Part shown: positions 17,126 to 22,679 of the stretch, one piece after another
Numbering within the stretch: the first letter of the stretch is position 1
Layout of the letters: every line of letters begins with the position of its first letter
Origin: HGM10836 sp045580645
GTDB taxonomy: Bacteria; Bacillota_I; Bacilli_A; RF39; UBA660
Direction of reading: 5' to 3'
Assembly: GCA_045580645.1 (NCBI GenBank)
Contig: JAZNOG010000016.1
Span: 1-29,191, forward strand
Length of the DNA stretch: 29,191 bases
The notes under the pieces: model-generated
Databases searched by the model: none
What the model saw: only the letters and a program-made list of their open reading frames with translations
Told to the model about the DNA's origin: nothing
Made by a program: the position numbers and the translations under genes

Positions 17126-17311
17126 ATGAAGTTAATAGATAATAAGTTAATAGCAGAAGATGGCTATTTATTAAAAGATAAAAACGATAATGGTGAAATA
17201 TTAGAAGATGGAACTATTATAGAACCATACAAAACAAAAATAGTTTATGTAGGAAAACAAATTACTACTTTAGAACAAGCACAAGAGATTTATGAAGAAG
17301 TGGAGGAATAA
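17126..17311 (+). CDS. Small acidic phage protein, unknown
   Basis: The product is 61 aa, starting MKLIDNKLIAEDGYLLKDKN and ending in an acidic helix (EQAQEIYEEVEE). It is preceded by TAGGAGGT at good spacing and followed after 3 bases by the holin gene. Short proteins of this style are frequent between the fibre and holin genes of siphophages, but their function is not known. A fibre-chaperone role would be speculation. Confidence 0.65.
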   Translation: MKLIDNKLIAEDGYLLKDKNDNGEILEDGTIIEPYKTKIVYVGKQITTLEQAQEIYEEVEE

Positions 17312-17314
17312 AAT

Positions 17315-17662
17315 ATGTTAGATTTTGATTTAATTAAAACAATATTAGTTGTAGCAATTGCAGGTTCTATTATAACTACTGCAACTATACAAAAAATAAA
17401 AGAAACACTAAATACCAAGAAATATCTAGGTGTAATAAGTTTAATTATATCTATGATAATTGGAACATTATTCTCAATATGTTTTAGTGAATTATCAATA
17501 ATCAACTCAATTTGGGTAGGTTTAATTACTTGGTTAGGTGCAGACTTAATATATAAATCATTTGAAGATAAAATATTCACTGCTTTTAGCGATATGAATA
17601 AAAATATACCTATTCCAAAAAAAAATATAATTGTTTTTGAGGATGAAGAAGATGAAATATAA
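17315..17662 (+). CDS. Probable holin
   Basis: The product is 115 aa with three hydrophobic segments: about residues 8-25 (a run with LVVAIAGSIITT), 39-59 (VISLIISMIIGTLF) and 62-80 (INSIWVGLITWLGADLIY). A charged C-terminus ends VFEDEEDEI. Three transmembrane segments, small size and a position directly before the endolysin fit a holin, which forms the membrane lesion that releases the lysin. There is no close family I can name. GGAGG precedes the ATG, and the 3' end overlaps the endolysin gene by 11 bases. Confidence 0.72.
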   Translation: MLDFDLIKTILVVAIAGSIITTATIQKIKETLNTKKYLGVISLIISMIIGTLFSICFSELSIINSIWVGLITWLGADLIYKSFEDKIFTAFSDMNKNIPIPKKNIIVFEDEEDEI

Positions 17663-18623
17663 TAGATTACCTTTAAAAAAGATTGGTATTACATCAACTT
17701 ATGAAGAACATAAAAACAGAGGTTCTTATGGACAAGATTTTGGTTGGTTTGATTATGAAGGAGAACCAGTATATTCAATCAATGATGGAACAGTTATGCA
17801 AGTTGACAAAAATTCTAGTTGTGGAAATTATATTTGGATAAAGCATAGTTATAATGATAAAAAAGATTTATGGAGCAGATATTTACATTTAAAAGATAAA
17901 TCTACTAAAGTTAAAGTAAACCAAAAAGTAAAAAGAGGTGAGCAAATTGCCTCAATGGGTAACACTGGAAATTCTACTGGAACACATTTGCACTTTGAAA
18001 TATGGTTAGTGCCAAAAGGCTGGAAATTTAACTGGAATGATCGAAGCAAATATGCTGTTCGAGGAACTGACTATGTCTATTTATTTGATGACCAAGTTAA
18101 AGGTTCTAGTTCAAATAATAAAGTATTAAACAAAGTTATAGGAACATCTAAGCAAGTTAAAAGAGATACAAATAAAAACCAAATTGAAGTTATAAGCCAA
18201 GCTTTAAGATGTAGAAAAGGTGCAGGAACAAATCAAACTATTCTAGGCTATATCGATTTAGGTATTTATAACTATATCGAAACAAAAGTATCGAACAATT
18301 ATACTTGGTATAAGTTAGATAATAATATGTGGATAGCAGGAATTAAAGAATATGCAAAAGTTTATCCAAAAGAAGAAATTGTTGATAACGATAAGACAAT
18401 AGAAGAACTAGAAAATTATAATCAAGAACTAGTAGTAGAAATTGATAAACTTAATACTGAAATAGAACAACAAAAAAAGGTCATAGAAGAACTGACCGAG
18501 AAACTAAATAATTACTCAGAAACTACTAAAAAAGTTTCTAATTACAAAGTATTTATTTGTCCTAAAGATGATACATATGCTATTGAATTAAAAAAAGATG
18601 AAAAATTATACAAAGAAGCCTAG
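17652..18623 (+). CDS. Phage endolysin, M23 metallopeptidase with SH3-like domain
   Basis: The product is 323 aa. The N-terminal M23 (LytM-like) domain has DGTVMQV, YLHLKDKST (His79), SMGNTGNSTGTHLHFEIW (His112 and His114) and Asp29 in SYGQDFGW. These enzymes cut peptidoglycan peptide bridges. The usual first zinc-ligand His of the HxxxD motif is replaced by Ser25. His20 lies nearby and might substitute. Residues about 175-245 are an SH3-like wall-binding domain, followed by a coiled coil (about 250-290) and a short C-terminal domain. There is no signal peptide, so export depends on the holin. The ATG at 17652 has TGAGG at 9-base spacing. Confidence 0.88.
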   Translation: MKYNRLPLKKIGITSTYEEHKNRGSYGQDFGWFDYEGEPVYSINDGTVMQVDKNSSCGNYIWIKHSYNDKKDLWSRYLHLKDKSTKVKVNQKVKRGEQIASMGNTGNSTGTHLHFEIWLVPKGWKFNWNDRSKYAVRGTDYVYLFDDQVKGSSSNNKVLNKVIGTSKQVKRDTNKNQIEVISQALRCRKGAGTNQTILGYIDLGIYNYIETKVSNNYTWYKLDNNMWIAGIKEYAKVYPKEEIVDNDKTIEELENYNQELVVEIDKLNTEIEQQKKVIEELTEKLNNYSETTKKVSNYKVFICPKDDTYAIELKKDEKLYKEA

Positions 18624-18648
18624 GTTTAATGCCTAGGTTCTTTTTTTA
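18617..18648 (+). terminator. Terminator of the prophage late operon
   Basis: AGCCTAGG (18617-18624) pairs with CCTAGGTT (18632-18639) with a 7-base loop, followed by C and T7. It overlaps the endolysin stop codon. The convergent 33-aa gene on the other strand ends within a few bases of it. Confidence 0.85.
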
Positions 18649-18750
18649 TTATTCAAAAAAGATCATTAGTAATAAAATAAGTGGTAATAATTTAAATATA
18701 ATTATCATCATCTTTTCTTGTTCTTTTTTAGTCATGCCTTGTTTGCTCAT
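18649..18750 (-). CDS. Small membrane peptide (33 aa) at the prophage end
   Basis: Read on the - strand, an ATG at 18750 follows TGGAGGTTTACC, a strong ribosome site. The peptide starts MSKQGMTKKEQEKMMIIIF and continues with a Leu/Ile-rich segment ending LLLMIFFE. It has a charged N-terminal third and one transmembrane helix. A consensus promoter lies 22 bases upstream of the ATG. It is the only gene in the prophage part of the window that runs against the late operon, so it could be expressed in the lysogen. The form resembles small hydrophobic toxins or membrane regulators, but I do not recognise a family. Confidence 0.7.
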   Translation of the reverse strand: MSKQGMTKKEQEKMMIIIFKLLPLILLLMIFFE

Positions 18751-18771
18751 GGTAAACCTCCATTCATCAAA

Positions 18772-18800
18772 ATTTTATCACTTTTATTTTTTTAAATCAA
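18772..18800 (-). promoter_or_regulatory. Promoter of the 33-aa membrane peptide
   Basis: On the - strand, TTGATT (18800-18795) and TAAAAT (18777-18772) are separated by exactly 17 bases. Both boxes are close to the sigma-A consensus and sit at the right distance before the ribosome site at about 18756-18762. Confidence 0.65.
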
Positions 18801-18827
18801 CGAATATTGTTTAAAAAATTACTCTCT

Positions 18828-18872
18828 AATTACTCCGAAGTGGGTGTAATAAGTGCAAAAATCGGAGTAATT
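18828..18872. repeat. 11-bp perfect inverted repeat near the prophage right end
   Basis: AATTACTCCGA (18828-18838) and TCGGAGTAATT (18862-18872) are perfect complements with a 23-base spacer. A partial extra copy, AATTACTC, lies at 18818-18825. There is no T-run, so it is unlikely to be a terminator. It lies about 55 bases inside attR, where recombinase arm sites are often found. Confidence 0.6.
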
Positions 18873-18927
18873 TTGCTAAGAATATTTTATTTTTTGTTTA
18901 TTCTATAAGGATTTATATTTTTGTTTT

Positions 18928-18946
18928 ATTCCCGCTGGAGCCACCA
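18928..18946 (+). other. attR: tRNA 3'-end fragment, likely tRNA-Glu
   Basis: ATTCCCGCTGGAGCCACCA matches the end of a tRNA: the last T-loop bases, T-stem strand CCCGC, acceptor strand TGGAGCC, discriminator A and CCA. The 5' bases upstream (TTGTTTT) do not continue a tRNA. The intact gene, with acceptor start GGCTCCA as in tRNA-Glu, should lie at the left end of the prophage outside the window. The duplicated tail is what tRNA-targeting phage integrases leave. Confidence 0.75.
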
Positions 18947-18959
18947 GAACAGAACATAT

Positions 18960-18984
18960 AACTCTTGAAAATCAAGAGTTTTTT
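18960..18984 (+). terminator. Host terminator after the att site
   Basis: AACTCTTGA (18960-18968) pairs with TCAAGAGTT (18972-18980) with a 3-base loop and a run of T. It was probably the terminator of the tRNA gene that the prophage split off, and it now insulates scpA from the prophage. Confidence 0.85.
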
Positions 18985-19014
18985 AATATTATAATTCTAT
19001 TTTTAAATTAAATA

Positions 19015-19023
19015 TGTTATAAT
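19015..19023 (+). promoter_or_regulatory. Promoter of scpA (extended -10)
   Basis: TGTTATAAT contains a perfect TATAAT (19018-19023) with the TGn extension. No good -35 box is seen. The scpA ribosome site TAGGTGG follows at 19037-19043. Confidence 0.6.
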
Positions 19024-19048
19024 TATTTTGTTATTGTAGGTGGTAATG

Positions 19049-19759
19049 ATGGAATATAAATTTAAAATTAATGAATTTGAAGGCCCTCTTGATTTGTTAT
19101 TAAGTTTAATAAAAGAATCAAAGATGGATATTATGAATATTGAAATAATAAAACTTGCTAATCAATATTTAGATTATATTCAAAATATGAAAGAACTAAA
19201 TCTAGTTGTGGCATCAGAATATTTAGTTTTAGCATCTGAACTTATGTATTTGAAATCTAAATATTTGCTTCCGAAACAAGAAGAAGTAGATGAAGAAGTA
19301 GAAGAAGCAAAAGAAAATTTAGTAAATAGACTTTTAGAATACAAACAATACAAAGAAGTAACCGCAGCTTTCAAAAACTTAGAAGAAAAAAGAAAAGAAG
19401 TATATACAAAAATTCCATCAGATTTAAAAGAATACAAAACAGATAAAATAAAACTTGGAGAAGATGTAACACTTGATGATTTATTAAAGGCATTCCAAAA
19501 CTTCTTAGAAAGAAAAAAATACGAAGAACCTATGATAACAAAAGTTACAACAAAAGAAATATCAGTAGATGAAAGAACAAACGATATAAGAAGAATATTG
19601 AAATCAAGAAAAAGAGTAGAGTTCTTTGAACTTTTTGATAATTTTTCTAAGTCTTATGTTGTTGTAACATTTCTATCTATCTTAGAAATGGCTAAGAAAA
19701 ATGAAATAAGTATTGTTCAAGAAAACAATTTTGATAAGATATATTGTGAGGTGGCATAA
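19049..19759 (+). CDS. scpA: Segregation and condensation protein A
   Basis: The product is 236 aa. The N-terminal FEGPLDLLLSLI is the family signature, followed by the long helical middle with ASELMYLKSKYLLP and a C-terminal winged helix (VEFFELFDNFSKSYVVVTFLSILEMAKK) that binds the SMC head. ScpA is the kleisin that, with ScpB and SMC, forms the condensin that compacts and segregates the chromosome. The second of the tandem ATGs (19049) is 5 bases from AGGTGG and is preferred over 19046. The stop overlaps the scpB start. Confidence 0.95.
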   Translation: MEYKFKINEFEGPLDLLLSLIKESKMDIMNIEIIKLANQYLDYIQNMKELNLVVASEYLVLASELMYLKSKYLLPKQEEVDEEVEEAKENLVNRLLEYKQYKEVTAAFKNLEEKRKEVYTKIPSDLKEYKTDKIKLGEDVTLDDLLKAFQNFLERKKYEEPMITKVTTKEISVDERTNDIRRILKSRKRVEFFELFDNFSKSYVVVTFLSILEMAKKNEISIVQENNFDKIYCEVA

Positions 19760-20325
19760 TGAAAGAAGCACTTGAAGGATTGCTATTTTTAACTGGAGAT
19801 GAAGGACTTACTCTTTTACAAATTAAAGAAATACTTGAAATAAGCGAAGAAGAAAGCATAAAGTTAATTGATGAACTAATAAATGATTATAGCTCTAATA
19901 GGGGTCTTACTATAAAAAAATTAGGTTCAACTTATAAAATGACTACAAAAAACGAATATGCTAGATATTATCAAAAACTTGGAGAACTATCAAATATTAG
20001 AAATTTATCGCAATCTGCTCTTGAAACACTTGCAATAATCGCGTATAATGAACCTATAACACGTTCACAGGTTGATGAATTAAGAGGAATAAATTCATCC
20101 CAAATGATAAGAAATTTACTTGCCAGAGATTTTATAAAAGAAGTTGGAAGAAGTAATAGTGTAGGGAAACCTGTTTTATATGGTGTTACAGATCAATTTC
20201 TAGATTATTTTGGATTAGAAGATATAAGTAAGCTTCCAAAAATAGAAGAAATAGATAAAGAAGAACTTACAGAAGTTGATTTATATAAATCAAAATATCA
20301 AGAAGAAATAATAGAACAATTATAG
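19759..20325 (+). CDS. scpB: Segregation and condensation protein B
   Basis: The product is 188 aa with two winged-helix domains. The first begins EALEGLLFLTGDEGLTL. The second contains LSQSALETLAIIAYNEPITRSQVDELRG and GRSNSVGKPVLYGVTDQFLDYFGL, the strongest family motifs. ScpB dimers bind ScpA in the SMC complex. The ATG overlaps the scpA stop (TAATG), giving coupled translation. tRNA-Leu starts only 8 bases after the stop, with no terminator between, so the three may be co-transcribed. Confidence 0.96.
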   Translation: MKEALEGLLFLTGDEGLTLLQIKEILEISEEESIKLIDELINDYSSNRGLTIKKLGSTYKMTTKNEYARYYQKLGELSNIRNLSQSALETLAIIAYNEPITRSQVDELRGINSSQMIRNLLARDFIKEVGRSNSVGKPVLYGVTDQFLDYFGLEDISKLPKIEEIDKEELTEVDLYKSKYQEEIIEQL

Positions 20326-20333
20326 TTCTAAAT

Positions 20334-20420
20334 GCCTGTGTGGCGGAATTGGTAGACGCGCTGGACTCAAAATCCAGTGGTAGCAATATCGTGTCGGTTC
20401 GAGTCCGACCACAGGCACCA
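20334..20420 (+). tRNA. tRNA-Leu(CAA)
   Basis: This is an 87-base class II tRNA. The acceptor GCCTGTG pairs with CACAGGC. The anticodon stem CTGGA/TCCAG encloses the loop CTCAAAA, so the anticodon is CAA (codon TTG). It has a long variable arm, T-arm GGTTCGAGTCCGACC, and an encoded CCA. A decayed plasmid relaxase gene begins within a few bases of its 3' end, so this tRNA may also have been an integration site. Confidence 0.97.
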
Positions 20421-21690
20421 GATTGATAGGAAACTCGAACTTTTATAAATTCGAGAGTAATAAATTACTAACAGAAATGTTAGTTTTTTTGTTATTTACA
20501 AGTGATAATGATTTCTTTAAAGATATGAATAAAAGACAAATTAAAAAATGGGCAGATACTTGTATGGAATTTGTTTATGAAGATTTAGGTTATACAAAAG
20601 AACAAGTATTACACGCCACATTACACCTAGACGAAAAAAACACCACATATTCATTGTGTAGTTGTTCCTTTAATTAGAAAATATGACAAAAGAACTAACA
20701 CTGAAAAATATACCATTTCTAAAAAGCAATATATCAAAGATAAAGCCCATTAAAGCCAACTTCAAGACAAACACTATCAAAGACTAATAGATAAAGGTTT
20801 CGACCTAGAAAGAGGCATTAAAAACAGCGATAACGAGCATATTTCAATAAAAGAATTTAAAAAGATTACAAGAAAACTAGATAATAGACTAGAACAACAA
20901 AATTATCATATGACTAGAGACTTTGAAGAACTCCAAGAAAAACTAAAAACTTCTAAACCAACAATAACAGGTAAAGAAGTTAAATTTGATAAAGATACTT
21001 ACGATACCTTAAATAACTTTATGAATACATCAAAAAGAGTTATTAAAGATATGCCTAGAAATCAAGCATTATTTAAAGAACTAACTGACTATACCCAAAC
21101 CTATAAAGATTTAGAAAATGAAAAAAGAAATATTCAATACGAAGTTAGAAGATTAGAATATAAAAATAAAGAACTACAACAAGAAAATAATAAATTAAAA
21201 AGTTTATTAAATATCATGGTTCAATCACTAAAACAATTCTTTAGAAAATTACTTAAATTAGGAACTGAAAGCGATAAAGATAAAGTTGTAGAAGAAATAA
21301 CTAATTATCACAAATTAGATTTATACACAAATAAAGATTTACACGACATAGCAGATAAAACACCTAGAGAAGATGAAATAAATGATTATTTATACACAAA
21401 AAATTATGAAAATGATGGTAGAGATTTTGATATTTAAAAAACGAGCTACAGCTCGTGATAAAAGACTAAAATTCCATTTTAGTAACACACTACGCTATTG
21501 GCAAAGCCAATAACGGTGTGAAAAAGGGAAATTTCCTTTTTAAACCCTTTTAAGCATAATTTTAACAAGGCATACAGCAAGCAAAATTATGTTTTTATTT
21601 TCAAAACCTCGTAATGAAAATAAAAGAGAAAGCCTATCGCCACTTTCACTCGCAAGCGAGCAAAACGGGCCATGGCTTTTTTAATAAGTA
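20421..21690 (+). mobile_element. Decayed plasmid fragment with mobilisation gene
   Basis: A MobV relaxase pseudogene and a hairpin-rich non-coding tail lie between tRNA-Leu and an unrelated - strand gene. MobV genes belong to small rolling-circle or mobilisable plasmids. No replication gene, oriT core or second copy of the tRNA end was found, so only part of the element remains. Confidence 0.65.
20423..21437 (+). pseudogene. MobV/Pre-type plasmid relaxase, truncated and frameshifted
   Basis: The N-terminal part with the first motifs is missing. The remaining reading frame starts beside the tRNA and contains LLFTSDNDFFKDMNKRQIKK and ATLHLDEK. A seven-A run (20,634-20,640) then breaks the frame. 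Skipping one A restores the catalytic-type motif HLDEKTPHIH and the following VVVPLIRKYDKRTNTEKY. A TAA at 20,751-20,753 interrupts it again. From there the family's coiled-coil C-terminus is intact to 21,437 (VRRLEYKNKELQQENNKL). An active relaxase nicks oriT to start plasmid transfer. This copy cannot, because it has three separate lesions. Confidence 0.88.
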
Positions 21691-21694
21691 TTAA
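21438..21694 (+). other. Hairpin-rich non-coding tail of the plasmid fragment
   Basis: It has at least five stem-loops in 250 bases: ACGAGC/GCTCGT (21441-21456), ACTAAAAT/ATTTTAGT (21465-21483), ATTGGC/GCCAAT (21497-21511), CATAATTTT/AAAATTATG (21555-21591) and CTCGC/GCGAG (21649-21660). AAAGCC (21629-21634) can also pair with GGCTTT (21674-21679). No reading frame is seen. A single-strand origin or other plasmid replication signal is possible but unproven. Confidence 0.6.
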
Positions 21695-22021
21695 TTATCT
21701 TCTAAAAGAAGAACGATAATTTCTTCGAGCTTCACTTTGTAAATATGATGCATCTTTTTTTATAGCTTCAACTATTCTCTCTTTTGTCCAAACATCTTTT
21801 TCACCTAAAGTTTTTCTTCCTCCAACATACATTCTTGTTAAAGGCACCTCTAAAGTTTCTAAAGTTACAGAAATAAATTTTTGCATATCTTCAGTTAGCT
21901 CTTCTTTAACAAAAAAATCAAATCCAAGATAATCAGGACCACCACAACGCATATCTACTGGATCGTTAGCTACGCAATCTACACATATTTTTGAACAATT
22001 TATTAAATTATTATTATTCAT
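21695..22021 (-). CDS. Small Cys-containing protein, unknown
   Basis: The product is 108 aa. AAAGGAGG lies 10-12 bases before the ATG at 22021. The N-terminus has four cysteines spaced C-x3-C-x2-C-x9-C (residues 9, 13, 16, 26) in a context such as NCSKICVDCVANDP, which could bind zinc or another metal. The middle has LGFDFFVKEELTED, and the C-terminus is basic with repeated Arg (SEARRNYRSSFRR). No family is recognised. It is transcribed against its neighbours, between the plasmid relic and tRNA-Thr. Coding seems real because of the ribosome site and ordinary composition. Confidence 0.72.
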   Translation of the reverse strand: MNNNNLINCSKICVDCVANDPVDMRCGGPDYLGFDFFVKEELTEDMQKFISVTLETLEVPLTRMYVGGRKTLGEKDVWTKERIVEAIKKDASYLQSEARRNYRSSFRR

Positions 22022-22084
22022 AAATCCAAAACCTCCTTTTGTGATATCTATTTTATCATAAAATTTAAAAATATAAACATTTTT

Positions 22085-22114
22085 TACTACATTTTATCAA
22101 AAATGTAGTATAAT
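22085..22114 (+). promoter_or_regulatory. tRNA-Thr promoter with a palindrome between its boxes
   Basis: A perfect TATAAT (22109-22114) has a weak ACTACA (22086-22091) 17 bases upstream. The segment 22085-22110 is a palindrome with 11-base arms, TACTACATTTT and AAAATGTAGTA, around ATCA, so it covers the core promoter like an operator. Confidence 0.55.
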
Positions 22115-22119
22115 TTAAC

Positions 22120-22188
22120 TAGTTAGTAGTTATTACTAACTATAAATTTATGCCCAGTGGGTGTTATACTTCCACCGAAAGGGCACCA
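22120..22188 (+). ncRNA. Structured leader before tRNA-Thr
   Basis: Two elements follow the promoter. One is a hairpin with arms TAGTTAGTA (22120-22128) and TACTAACTA (22134-22142). The other is a compound stem: TGCCC (22151-22155) pairs with GGGCA (22181-22185), enclosing GTGG/CCAC. The second ends in CCA like a tRNA acceptor. It may be a processing signal, a tRNA relic or a small RNA. No known riboswitch was recognised. Confidence 0.4.
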
Positions 22189-22193
22189 AAAAT

Positions 22194-22269
<76 letters not shown>

Positions 22270-22280
22270 TAAGAAATGCT

Positions 22281-22305
22281 AAGTCGCCCCTAAAGCGACT
22301 TTTTA
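22281..22305 (+). terminator. Terminator after tRNA-Thr
   Basis: AAGTCGC (22281-22287) pairs with GCGACTT (22295-22301) with a 7-base loop and a T-run. Confidence 0.88.
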
Positions 22306-22385
22306 ATTATATTTTAATAACAAAAAAATCATATAAAAACACTATGTATTTAGGCACATGTTGTATCCGGAAACTTATCTAGCAA

Positions 22386-22391
22386 TATAAT
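22386..22391 (+). promoter_or_regulatory. Possible -10 box of the Gly/Cys-rich gene
   Basis: A perfect TATAAT lies 10 bases before the ribosome site AAGGATG. The only candidate -35 (TTGTAT, 22361-22366) is at a long 19-base spacing, so another sigma factor or an unclear -35 is possible. Confidence 0.4.
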
Positions 22392-22415
22392 AAACTAGAA
22401 AAGGATGTGATATAA

Positions 22416-22574
22416 ATGTGTGGTTTTCCAGGATATGGATATGGCTACAATAATGGCGGTTATGGCGAAGGATCATGGGTATGGATTATAATAATAATTA
22501 TATTCTTCATATTCTTCTGTAATAACAATAATGGTTGCAATGGTTGTGGAAGAAATCAAGGCTGCTGTAACTAA
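22416..22574 (+). CDS. Gly/Cys-rich membrane miniprotein, YjcZ-like
   Basis: The product is 52 aa. It has a glycine/tyrosine-rich N-terminus (MCGFPGYGYGYNNGGYG), one very hydrophobic segment (WVWIIIIIIFFIFF, residues 21-34) and a Cys/Asn/Gly-rich tail (NNGCNGCGRNQGCC). This three-part layout matches the YjcZ/YtzL-like small proteins of Bacillota, some tied to sporulation, though here the tail is richer in Cys. A role in metal binding or disulphide linking at the membrane is inference. AAGGATG precedes the ATG, and a terminator follows the stop, so it is a single-gene unit. Confidence 0.8.
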   Translation: MCGFPGYGYGYNNGGYGEGSWVWIIIIIIFFIFFCNNNNGCNGCGRNQGCCN

Positions 22575-22578
22575 TAAT

Positions 22579-22600
22579 AAGTGCTATTATGCACTTTTTT
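22579..22600 (+). terminator. Terminator of the Gly/Cys-rich gene
   Basis: AAGTGC (22579-22584) pairs with GCACTT (22591-22596) with a 6-base loop, followed by T residues. Confidence 0.82.
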
Positions 22601-22622
22601 ATTTGTAATAAAATATTTATTA

Positions 22623-22651
22623 TAGACTTTTAATTCTTTATATGTTATATT
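22623..22651 (+). promoter_or_regulatory. Promoter of the surface protein gene
   Basis: TAGACT (22623-22628), 17 bases, then TATATT (22646-22651) with the TGn extension (TGTTATATT). The ribosome site ATAGGAGTT follows before the ATG at 22680. Confidence 0.55.
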
Positions 22652-22679
22652 CTTATTAGAAAAAATAGGAGTTGATTAT

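Larger units (their letters stand above)
1..18946 (+). mobile_element. Prophage, late (structural and lysis) half, HK97-like siphovirus
   Basis: The gene order HNH, terS, terL, portal, protease, capsid, connectors, tail tube, chaperone pair, tape measure, tail tip, baseplate/fibre, holin and endolysin is that of a cos-type siphovirus. All structural genes are on the + strand with overlaps or short gaps. The right boundary is placed at a tRNA 3'-end fragment ending in CCA (18,928-18,946), followed by a host terminator and scpA. The left boundary, integrase and immunity genes are outside the window. All late gene reading frames look intact except the leucine-rich fibre gene, so the prophage could be functional or recently acquired; that is inference. 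Confidence 0.93.

Noticed and set aside
18629..18814. 61-aa open frame on the + strand after the endolysin
   Set aside because: It begins inside the late-operon terminator, has no ribosome site, and is the complement of the well-supported 33-aa gene on the - strand.
21438..21690. CRISPR array
   Set aside because: The hairpins differ from each other and there is no regular repeat-spacer pattern; no cas genes are present.
22151..22188. Riboswitch or T-box leader
   Set aside because: No specifier loop, antiterminator T-box sequence or known ligand core is present, and the downstream gene is a tRNA rather than a synthetase or transporter.
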